Shown here: piece after piece, positions 1-5,688 of the stretch
Layout of the letters: each line of letters begins with the position of its first letter
Numbering within the stretch: position 1 is the first letter of the stretch
From: Globobulimina sp.
Lineage: Eukaryota; Foraminifera; Rotaliida
Direction of reading: 5' to 3'
Assembly (NCBI GenBank): GCA_003354225.1
Contig: PIVH01000467.1
Coordinates: 1-5,688, forward strand
Length of the DNA stretch: 5,688 nucleotides
The notes under the pieces: generated by a model
What the model saw: only the letters and a program-made list of their open reading frames with translations
The model's database searches: none
What the model was told of the DNA's origin: nothing
Made by a program: the position numbers and the translations under genes

Positions 1-12
1 ACATATATATAG
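1..12 (+). other. 3' end of an upstream ABCA intron (acceptor TATATAG)
   Basis: The first bases are an AT repeat ending in AG at 11-12. The residues that follow (IAIM from 14) match the conserved ABCA segment after the H-loop. The residues the same frame would encode before that (H, I, Y) do not fit the family. The other acceptors of this gene also end in an AT-rich run plus TAG. The intron start lies outside the window, so this call rests on the acceptor and on loss of family similarity. Confidence 0.6.
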
Positions 13-3000
13 AATTGCAATAATGTCAACTGGATACCTCCGATGTTGTGGCAGTGCATTATTTTTAAAACGATTGTATGGAGTAGGTATGCTATGTTTG
101 GCGTATACGTATTCTGTAATGTTATGATTTGTTGTGTGAATATAGGTTATACCTTCACCATAAGTTTGGAGATTGACAATGACTCTGAAGTCTCAAAGCC
201 GCAAATCGATTCGATAGTGTTGCAATCAATCAGAGGCGCATCAGTTATCAGTGCGGCTGGCGGCGAAATTGCGTACAGATTGCCATTCGAAGAAACTGCA
301 GCGTTTCCAAACGTTTTTGAAGAATTAGATAAAATCAAACAAGAATTACGTATATCAACCTATGGCATCTCAGTCACCACACTCGAGGTAAATGCTATTA
401 TATATATATCAATTTGGTATATAATATAAATGACAGCAATAAATATATTTATATGCAAATATCATAGGAAGTATTTTTAAAAATTGGCGAGGAGCATAAA
501 GAAGAAATTGAAGGCGCGGACGAAGACGATGACTCTTCCTCGATATCTGCGAGCAATCCATTTGATGGCGATTTAGAGCATCCAGCAATAAAATTACATA
601 AAACACCCTCTCATAAGTATGTAGACACTGAGGTTGAAGTTGAGGTTGACAGTGATGACGAAGTGGTGGCAGAGTTAGAAAGAACTAGATCGACACCGAT
701 AGAGCTGCAGGAAGACAAAATTAAAAAGTCATTAAAAAGACATAAATCAGATTATGAAAAAATTGGTGAAATATTCCCGCAGCCAACGTTTCAATTAAAA
801 GATCAGTCTGAAATAGAAATATTTTTTGAACATTTTTTCGCCATTTTATATCGACGTTGGTTTTGGGGTATTCGCGACTTTCGCGCTTTGTGCTGTCAAA
901 TTTTAATACCGGGCTGGTTTGCTGCGATCGGTTTAGTTATTTTAAAATTGACGCAAGCTGTAAATAATCCGAATTTGGTGCTGAGCACTGATCAATTTTA
1001 TGGCTCGGATGCGGGCTTAAATAATTATATTGTGCCCATGACCAATATCACAGAGTATGATGTAAACAGCCCAATTGCAGTGGGTTCCGCGTGGATGGAC
1101 ACTTACGACCAATATTTTGCTGCGGACAGTGGCCAGATTGAGTATATTTCATTTGATGGCAATTCATTGTATGATTATACCCCATTTCAAGACTGGTTGT
1201 TAGCTCACTATGATACTGATGATAAATATCATTACAATGCATTTTGGACAAGCGGAGGATTTATAAATCCATTTAGTGGGCAAGTATTGCCTATAAATAA
1301 CACCATTCAATCTGGCATTAATTTGACCGCTGTACACATACTGCCCATTGTGTACAACCTCGTCGATAACTGGATATTGAAAGAATTGGTGAACAGTGAG
1401 GCCTCTATTGAGGTGTCCTCGTATCCATTGCCAGTCACATCGAATGAAAAAGCCATATCAGATACGTTTGGCGGCATAATGGCCTCCATTTACTTGATGA
1501 TTGCCTTTGCATTCATCCCCGTGGGTGCTATCTACAACATTGTTTTGGATAAAACCAAATTGACTAAACACCAACAATTAGTTTCTGGCATCTCCTTTAT
1601 CTCGTATTGGGTCGGCAACTTTGTGGCGGATTTCATCGCAGCAATCCCGGCCATGCTGATTGTGTTCATTCTGATTCATGCGTTCAATGTGGATGTATAC
1701 TTAGGCGCAGCTCAGGGACCATTCTTGTTGATACTGATCGTATTTACATTATCCATCTTGCCCTTCACTTACATACTAAGCTATTTATTCACGGCGGCAG
1801 ACAAAGCGCAGACGGTGGTGGGTACCATCTATTTAATATTGGGCATGGTGCTGTTGATTGTGTCCTTTGTGATGGATCTCGTCAACGATAACACCAAAGA
1901 GATCAACGACCACTTATCTTATATCTATCGCATATTCCCTACTTTTTTAATGGCGGACGGATTGTTCAATGTGGCGGTCAAAACATTAGCCTTTCCAGAC
2001 AATGGCTACTTTGATTGGGAGATCACCGGCAGAGATTTGACGTTGATGGGCGTGGAAACTGTCGGCTATTTTCTGGTGGTCTTATTGATCGAATATGTGT
2101 TGGCTTCACCAAATATATTGTCTGCAATGGGGTTTATCACCAATGTGGATGAGGAGTTCAACGAGGAGCTGGATGACGATGTCCAGAAAGAGATTGATAG
2201 AATCAAACAGCAGTTGGAATTTGGCGGCAATGGCATATCGTCGGCACAGTCTTTAAATTACGGTCAAAGTGAGGACGGCAAAGATGAGATAAAAGCGTTT
2301 GATGACACTGTGCTGTTGGCGGGCTTACGGAAAGTGTACGCGGGCTCAAATGGAGCAGCTCCAAATGTGGCTGTACGCGACGTATATTTAGGGATCCCGC
2401 AAGGCCAAGTTTTCGGCTATCTGGGCGTGAATGGTGCGGGAAAGACGACGACTTTGGCCTGTTTGACCGGGGAACGCTTTAAGTCGTCGGGTGCCGCCTA
2501 TATCCACGGCATCGATATAAGCAATCAGATGGCGTGCCGCCGCTACATTGGATACTGTCCGCAGGACAATGCCTTGTTTGATTTGTTGACTGGAAAGGAA
2601 CATCTCAAGTTTTACGGCATGTTGAAGGGACTGCGGGGGCCGGCCTTGAAGGATCAGGTTAGTTTGTTGCTGAAAGTGCTGTCGTTGACGAAATATAGGA
2701 ACCGGAAAGCTGGCACTTATTCTGGCGGCAATAAGCGCAAATTGTCGGTGGCGATCAGTATGATTGGAAACCCGCCGGTGGTCTTTTTGGATGAGCCGTC
2801 GACTGGAATGGACCCCATGGCGCGGAGACATATGTGGGAATTCATAAGGGAAACCATGCAGGGAAGATGTGTGTTGCTGACCACGCATTCCATGGAGGAG
2901 TGCGAGGCGCTGTGCCATCGCTTGGGCATTATGGTGAAAGGACAGTTGAGGTGTTTGGGGACGCCGCAACATTTGAAATCTAAATTTGGTGCGGGGTATC

Positions 3001-3308
3001 AATTGGATTTGACATTGGACAGTGATGATGAAAAAACATTTGTTAATGTGCAGCAAGAGTTGAATACGAGTTTTGATTTGAGGCTCATTGAAAGAAACCA
3101 ATCCAAGATTACATTTGAATTAATTAATGAGGACCGAGATATTGGAGAGTTGAACCAGGAGAAACCGGCGACGTTGGCACAGATGTTTCGAAGATTGGAA
3201 AAGTTTAAGCAAAAATTGCCCATTGTTTCGTACGCATTAAATCAAACCACGTTGGAACAAATATTCATTAGAATGGCCAAAAAACATGATGCAATATCGG
3301 AATTTTAA
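13..3308 (+). CDS. ABCA-subfamily ATP-binding cassette transporter, 3' part (C-terminal half), spliced: exons 13-86, 146-387, 468-3308
   Basis: This is the C-terminal half of a full-size ABCA transporter; the family moves lipids across membranes using ATP. The gene starts upstream of the window. Joining exons 13-86, 146-387 and 468-3308 gives about 1051 residues in one frame, ending in TAA. In order: the end of nucleotide-binding domain 1 with its regulatory tail (RIAIM, LRCCGSALFLKRLYGVGY, then SVTTLEEVFLKIGEE across the second junction); an acidic linker (about residues 115-180); transmembrane domain 2, with one span near 885-953, a loop of about 170 residues with NxT sites (954-1466), and further spans between about 1467 and 2115; and nucleotide-binding domain 2. 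The latter has Walker A GVNGAGKTT (2424-2450), Q-loop CPQD (Gln at 2562), signature SGGNK (2721-2735), Walker B VVFLDE (2778-2795) and the H-loop His (2886-2888). The tail LNQTTLEQIF mirrors the first half. All ATPase motifs of domain 2 are intact, so it should be active. The transported substrate cannot be read from sequence. Confidence 0.95.
87..145 (+). other. ABCA intron, 59 nt, phase 1
   Basis: The intron starts GTATGC and ends GAATATAG. Removing it joins LKRLYGVG in the frame of position 2 to GYTFTIS in the frame of position 148, restoring the conserved segment LK-x-FG-x-GY that follows nucleotide-binding domains in this family. The second half of the same protein carries the equivalent LKSKFGAGY. 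Reading through the intron gives a different, unrelated sequence, so the splice is well supported. Confidence 0.93.
388..467 (+). other. ABCA intron, 80 nt, phase 0
   Basis: The intron starts GTAAAT and ends ATCATAG, and it holds an in-frame stop (TAA at 427-429). Removing it joins SVTTLE to EVFLKIGEE, which is the conserved end of the ABCA regulatory tail, and places exon 468 onward in the frame that continues to the stop at 3306-3308. Confidence 0.95.
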
Positions 3309-3404
3309 TCTTTTTTTTCTTTTTTAATTTGTCGATATTTCTTCTTAAATAATATTTTTTAATTATAACGAGGGGGTTATTAACTATCATCAAATTCTTT
3401 TTGT
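3309..3404. other. Convergent 3' intergenic region, AT-rich
   Basis: These 96 bases separate the stop of the ABCA gene (+) from the stop of the membrane-protein gene (-), so both 3' untranslated regions must fit or overlap here. The segment opens with a long T-rich run and is otherwise AT-rich, with one GAGGGGG patch near 3370. No exact AATAAA was found on either strand. There is no sign of another gene. Confidence 0.7.
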
Positions 3405-4096
3405 TTAGATCCACTCAATCTTTAAAATTGTACAAATACCAACCAACAAGCAAACAGAGGATATAATAAGAGCCCAAATGATTGCTGCACCAACACTAAA
3501 TACAAACGGTGCTGCTCCCCTTGATACATCTGAACAATCATCACAATAACATCCAGTGCAAATATCATTTGTATATTTAATATAACATTCCCGTGCATCT
3601 CCAATATCAAAGTCGCCCCATGCTTCACAATCTGCATAGTCATTAGAGTCATCATAGTAACACGAATCTGTTGCATTGAGCTCACATTCCTTTGCTACCA
3701 TTTTGTATTTGTAATAAGTTCCATCCAATCCAACAATCTTGTTTTTCAATATCAATTACTCACAATCTCCTTCGTCATAGGAATAGATATCCAATGTGGG
3801 ATAATAACCAATATAAATTCCAGCGACTACACTAATAACCACACAACAAAGTAATACCCAACATATCAAATATACGCATTGTTGTGATAACCGTGGCCGT
3901 TGTTTTATTTTTTTGCCTTTGCCTTGATAGTGACACCTTGATTTTTTGTAGTACCTTGATTGTCGTTTGTAATTATCATTTATGTTTCGTATATTTTGGC
4001 CATGGCCTAATTCTATACAGGACTGTTGTGCGAATGATGCGTTTTGAGGAATTAAAGGCAAGTTACACAACTCACTCACAGTGCCTGCATTGACAT
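3405..4096 (-). CDS. Unrecognised two-pass membrane protein with Cys/Asp/Tyr-rich loop; 5' end uncertain
   Basis: I do not recognise the family. The well-supported part is coded at about 3954-3764 and 3694-3405 on the minus strand. It contains a Lys/Arg-rich segment (YYKKSR to KQRPR), a membrane span (about VYLICWVLLCCVVISVVAGI), a loop of about 70 residues rich in Asp, Tyr and Cys with one NAT sequon, a second span (IIWALIISSVCLLVGICTIL) and a short tail KIEWI. By the positive-inside rule both ends are cytosolic and the loop is outside. A 69-nt intron (3763-3695) removes an in-frame TAA and leaves eight loop cysteines, enough for four disulfides. The only ATGs between the upstream gene and the first span are at 4096 and 4090, in another frame. 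Starting at 4096 and removing a 125-nt intron (4079-3955) gives 165 residues in frame, but this is tentative. An alternative is that this is the C-terminal part of the RING-like gene upstream, in the same frame beyond a TAA. Confidence 0.6.
3695..3763 (-). other. Predicted 69-nt intron (length divisible by 3) containing an in-frame TAA
   Basis: On the minus strand it starts GTGAGT and ends ATGGTAG. Its length lies between those of the two secure introns of the window (59 and 80 nt). Because 69 is a multiple of three, removing it keeps the frame and deletes the only stop (TAA at 3758-3756) between the two membrane-span segments. The junction codon changes Cys to Ser. Confidence 0.65.
3955..4079 (-). 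other. Tentative 125-nt first intron of the two-pass membrane protein
   Basis: The donor GTGAGTGAG at 4079 resembles the donor of the downstream intron and follows the ATG at 4096 by 17 nt. An acceptor ATCAAG ending at 3955 is the first one that gives the correct phase. Against it: the intron would be longer than the others, the acceptor is CAAG not TAG, and the removed segment is open in the downstream frame. Shorter choices (57 or 67 nt) put the reading frame out and hit stops. Confidence 0.3.
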
Positions 4097-4178
4097 GATT
4101 CGTTTGGTTTTGTTGTTGTTGTCGGTTCTGTGAATTCTGTTTTTTAAATAATTCTACAAAATTTGATATATTCTTGTT

Positions 4179-4403
4179 TTATGCCGCTGCTTCAGGCTTG
4201 TATTCGTTTAATGGCTTTCTGCAAAGTGGACATGAATGCGCCTGCTGCTGACTTGCAAAAGCATCACATAATGCTTTACGACTGAATGTTCTGCCACAAC
4301 ATGGCACTGATATTGGGTCATCAAACAGCTCGAAAGTGATTGGACACGTTAATTCCTCCTCCATCGAAAAACTTTTTCTTTTTAGTATCTTTTCTTCACT
4401 CAT
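4179..4403 (-). CDS. Small RING/U-box-like domain protein (74 aa)
   Basis: This encodes a stand-alone domain of the RING/U-box type, which in other proteins recruits E2 enzymes for ubiquitin transfer. Starting at the ATG at 4403, residues 20-65 carry CPIT, FDDP, VPCCG, then ALC and CPLCRKPL. The spacing is that of a RING, but ligand positions are lost. Cys20, Cys36, Cys58 and Cys61 remain, while the expected second Cys is Thr23, the His after CG is Arg38, and the next two Cys positions are Ser41 and Ala44. At most one zinc site can be complete, so the fold may be held partly like a U-box, which has no zinc. A second ATG at 4364 (MEEELTCPITF) would give 61 residues and keep the whole domain. 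The protein ends PEAAA and TAA. It is divergent from the gene at 4422, and the next minus-strand gene follows in the same frame. E3 activity is inferred only from the fold. Confidence 0.75.
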   Translation of the reverse strand: MSEEKILKRKSFSMEEELTCPITFELFDDPISVPCCGRTFSRKALCDAFASQQQAHSCPLCRKPLNEYKPEAAA

Positions 4404-4421
4404 TAGTATCTTTTCTTCACT
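4382..4421. repeat. 19-bp direct repeat, two perfect copies, period 21 bp
   Basis: The sequence TTAGTATCTTTTCTTCACT occurs at 4382-4400 and again at 4403-4421. The first copy is followed by CAT, which is the minus-strand ATG of the RING-like gene (4403-4401, sharing one base with copy two). The second is followed directly by the plus-strand ATG at 4422. In the RING-like frame the downstream copy codes for SEEKIL after the start Met. Confidence 0.95.
4404..4421. promoter_or_regulatory. Very short divergent 5' region between two start codons
   Basis: Only 18 bp separate the ATG of the RING-like gene (4403, minus) from the ATG of the gene at 4422 (plus). If the former starts at 4364 the gap is 57 bp. 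Either way the two genes must share a promoter region, or their transcripts overlap at the 5' ends. No TATA-like box is visible in the gap. The pyrimidine-rich TTTTCTTC run lies on the plus strand just before the ATG. Confidence 0.5.
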
Positions 4422-5291
4422 ATGACTACATCTTATAATCCAGATTATGACCAACCGCCACCACCATTTACTCCACTTTCACAAGACTCAGATCCCTATG
4501 ATATTGATGCAAACCCCTATGATAATGACGATGAATTAGATGATGAATTAGATGGCGAATTAGATGAAGTATTAGATGATGAAGAGAAGCAACAACGACT
4601 CGATAATGGAGAGATAGACGCAGCCTTCACAGACTTAGATCCATTACAAGCACATAACCATATTGATATTAATATGAATCCTTTTACAATTGAATCACAG
4701 TCAGTATCTGCTCCAAATCATCGTCTTCATCATATCAATAATCATAACCATCGTCATTCACTAACCTCATCCTCCTCATCAACACTTAATATTTCATCAA
4801 CCTCTACATCCTCCACAATGTCAGTTACATCGCCAAACCGCGATCGCACAGCAAATCATAGAACACACAGTACAAAGAAAAGGAAATCCAAATACAATAT
4901 AAGCACCGTAGAGCGCATCATCAGTATCACTCCAACCTGTTATTTAAAACCAAAATGTTTTTTTGTAGCGTGGAATTCGGTGATTACGTTGGTTTTTAAT
5001 GGCTGGCCGGAGCCCATTGCGACTATGAAGAAAGAATTGGCGTCTTCGTGTACAGTATGTAAGGAAATGTTTGGTTCCAAGTTCCCCAAAATAACCTTAG
5101 GCTGCGTCAAGGATGGAATTGAAATGACACCCAAACTGTTGGCAAAAGTCAGGAGATTATGCGAGAAATGTCCGGTTCCAAAGGACTATGTCTTATGTAT
5201 TGATTCATTGAATGTTGTTTTGTGGGAAAATAGATGTCAAGAAAGTATTATTTATGAGAAGATAATCCCTACCAAAAAGAACCACGTTTAG
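4422..5291 (+). CDS. Unrecognised 289-aa protein: acidic low-complexity N-terminus, basic patch, conserved-looking C-terminal domain
   Basis: No named family is recognised. Residues 1-30 are Pro/Asp/Tyr-rich (QPPPPF; DPYD and NPYD repeated). Residues 37-56 are a very acidic run of DELD-type units. Residues 98-135 are His/Asn- then Ser/Thr-rich. A basic patch KKRKSK at 152-157 could be a nuclear localisation signal. The part from about 161 to 289 has ordinary globular composition, with FVAWN, VFNGWPEP, GSKFPKITLGCVKDG and TPKLLAKVRRLCEKC as its most family-like stretches, and seven cysteines. No membrane span or signal peptide is seen. The ATG at 4422 is the first in frame and follows the 19-bp repeat directly; the stop is TAG. 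A single exon explains the frame. A disordered regulatory half joined to a small folded domain suggests a nuclear or scaffold role, but that is only inference from composition. Confidence 0.85.
   Translation: MTTSYNPDYDQPPPPFTPLSQDSDPYDIDANPYDNDDELDDELDGELDEVLDDEEKQQRLDNGEIDAAFTDLDPLQAHNHIDINMNPFTIESQSVSAPNHRLHHINNHNHRHSLTSSSSSTLNISSTSTSSTMSVTSPNRDRTANHRTHSTKKRKSKYNISTVERIISITPTCYLKPKCFFVAWNSVITLVFNGWPEPIATMKKELASSCTVCKEMFGSKFPKITLGCVKDGIEMTPKLLAKVRRLCEKCPVPKDYVLCIDSLNVVLWENRCQESIIYEKIIPTKKNHV
4530..4586 (+). repeat. Imperfect tandem 12-bp coding repeat (DELD units)
   Basis: Units close to GATGAATTAGAT are repeated in phase with the codons, encoding DELD, DELD, GELD and then the degenerate EVLD, followed by DEE. 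It is an acidic low-complexity tract inside the 289-residue protein. Just upstream, CCCTATGATA occurs twice 21 bp apart (4494-4503, 4515-4524), giving DPYD and NPYD. Confidence 0.85.
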
Positions 5292-5341
5292 TTATATTAT
5301 TTATATTTATATTTATGTTTAATTTGTTGTATGCTTTAATC

Positions 5342-5347
5342 AATAAA
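5342..5347 (+). terminator. Poly(A) signal AATAAA for the 289-aa gene
   Basis: An exact AATAAA lies 51 bases after the TAG stop of the 289-residue gene, within an AT-rich 3' stretch (5292-5350). Cleavage would be expected shortly after, before the next ATG at 5387. The spacing and position fit a eukaryotic poly(A) signal. Confidence 0.6.
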
Positions 5348-5386
5348 TAGAAATTTCTGGGCTCTCCGGGGCCATTATTGTTAAAC

Positions 5387-5590
5387 ATGGAGGACCAGAA
5401 TGATTCGCCATATCTTCGAAGTGCAAATAGAACCTCTCATTATAGATCGCTTGTGATTGGCTCGAGTATTGTCCATCGCTTAGTGCATGTCCCCAAATTC
5501 ATTACCGATTTCCAAGCTAAATTACCAAGAGAAATTTATGACGTATTTGGTAAGGAATCGCTTCATGTAACTATAAGATCATTGTGTTGA
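5387..5590 (+). CDS. Small unrecognised gene; 3' end uncertain
   Basis: From the ATG at 5387 (context AAACATGG) the frame runs for 67 residues to TGA at 5588-5590. It starts MEDQNDSPYL, with SLVIGSSIVHRLVHVP and FQAKLPREIYDVFGKE as its most protein-like parts. I recognise no domain. The unspliced end (HVTIRSLC) is weak: a good donor GTAAGG at 5550 and an acceptor CTATAG ending at 5609 define a 60-nt intron of the usual size here. Splicing it changes the C-terminus to a hydrophobic tail ending at TGA 5669-5671 (74 residues). A longer intron ending at 5679 (CATATAG) would take the gene out of the window. The gene lies 95 bases behind the previous one on the same strand. Confidence 0.5.
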   Translation: MEDQNDSPYLRSANRTSHYRSLVIGSSIVHRLVHVPKFITDFQAKLPREIYDVFGKESLHVTIRSLC

Positions 5591-5609
5591 ATTATTACAT
5601 ATTCTATAG
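5550..5609 (+). other. Possible 60-nt intron in the small 3' gene
   Basis: The segment starts GTAAGG, contains a TTGAATTATTAC stretch before the acceptor, and ends TTCTATAG. Its size and TAG acceptor match the secure introns of the ABCA gene. It contains the TGA (5588-5590) that ends the unspliced frame. The same donor could also pair with the acceptor ending at 5679. Confidence 0.4.
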
Positions 5610-5688
5610 CTATATTCTTATTTTTTTGCTTGTTTTTTACTTCAATTTATTTATCCTTGCACAAAGGTTGAACATATAGTAAGTTTTA

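Noticed and set aside
43-145. Start of translation at 43 leading into the exon at 146
   Set aside because: The first codons are out of frame with the conserved IAIM...GVG sequence and run through the 59-nt intron.
1607-1891. Plus-strand ORF of 94 codons overlapping ABCA membrane spans
   Set aside because: It is an alternative frame of a clearly coding region with no protein-like features of its own.
2388-3101. Antisense ORF of 237 codons inside the ABCA nucleotide-binding domain 2
   Set aside because: It lies wholly opposite a conserved ATPase domain and has no recognisable domain; its openness follows from the codon use of the sense strand.
3422-3685. Minus-strand ORF of 87 codons in another frame
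   Set aside because: It overlaps the Cys-rich loop and second span in a shifted frame; the overlapping frame gives the membrane topology and even cysteine count.
3884-4093. Plus-strand hydrophobic ORF of 69 codons
   Set aside because: It is the antisense of the basic and Gln/Asn-rich part of the minus-strand gene, which has better coding character.
4179-4181. Reassignment of TAA to an amino acid in this organism
   Set aside because: The 946-codon ABCA exon and the 289-residue gene use only CAA and CAG for Gln and have no internal TAA or TAG, and the ABCA protein ends at a TAA where family similarity ends.
3955-4260. A normal splice joining the RING-like gene to the membrane protein while keeping the whole RING-like domain
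   Set aside because: No GT donor occurs between the CPLC motif and the TAA; the last usable GT cuts the domain itself.
1-5688. tRNA, rRNA, CRISPR array or mobile element
   Set aside because: No cloverleaf with T-loop consensus, spaced repeat array, terminal inverted repeats or transposase-like protein was seen by eye on either strand.

Overview
The window looks like nuclear DNA from a compact, AT-rich eukaryotic genome, most likely a protist. Three things point this way: the main gene is a full-length-type ABCA lipid transporter, which is a eukaryotic subfamily; its conserved protein sequence is only recovered by removing short GT...AG introns of 59 and 80 nt; and there is an AATAAA poly(A) signal. 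Intergenic gaps are tens of bases long. Stops at the ends of clear genes are TAA and TAG, and long conserved frames contain no internal TAA or TAG, so the standard code applies. I cannot name the lineage.

Positions 1-3308 (+) hold the 3' part of an ABCA transporter gene that begins upstream of the window. Three exons are visible (13-86, 146-387, 468-3308), giving about 1051 residues: the tail of the first nucleotide-binding domain, an acidic linker, the second transmembrane domain with a large extracellular loop, and a complete second nucleotide-binding domain. The long uninterrupted frame from 663 is only the last part of this gene.

Positions 3405-4403 (-) hold a convergent gene or pair of genes. 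At 4403-4179 there is a 74-residue protein with a degenerate RING/U-box-like fold. At about 4096-3405 there is a membrane protein with a basic N-terminus, two membrane spans and a Cys/Asp/Tyr-rich loop between them. These pieces lie in one reading frame broken only by two TAA codons. The second TAA fits inside a predicted 69-nt intron. The first has no obvious splice solution, and the membrane-protein frame has no ATG of its own. Whether this is two genes or one is the main open question of the window.

Positions 4422-5291 (+) hold a divergent gene of 289 residues: an acidic, low-complexity N-terminal half, a basic KKRKSK patch, and a compact C-terminal domain that I do not recognise by name. 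Its ATG is only 18 bp from the first ATG of the RING-like gene, and a 19-bp sequence is repeated on either side of that divergent start. From 5387 (+) a further small gene begins; its 3' end is uncertain because two gene models are possible.

Nothing indicates that these neighbours work together. The layout (+, -, -, +, +) is that of a gene-dense genome, not of an operon. No tRNA, rRNA, mobile element or CRISPR array was seen.
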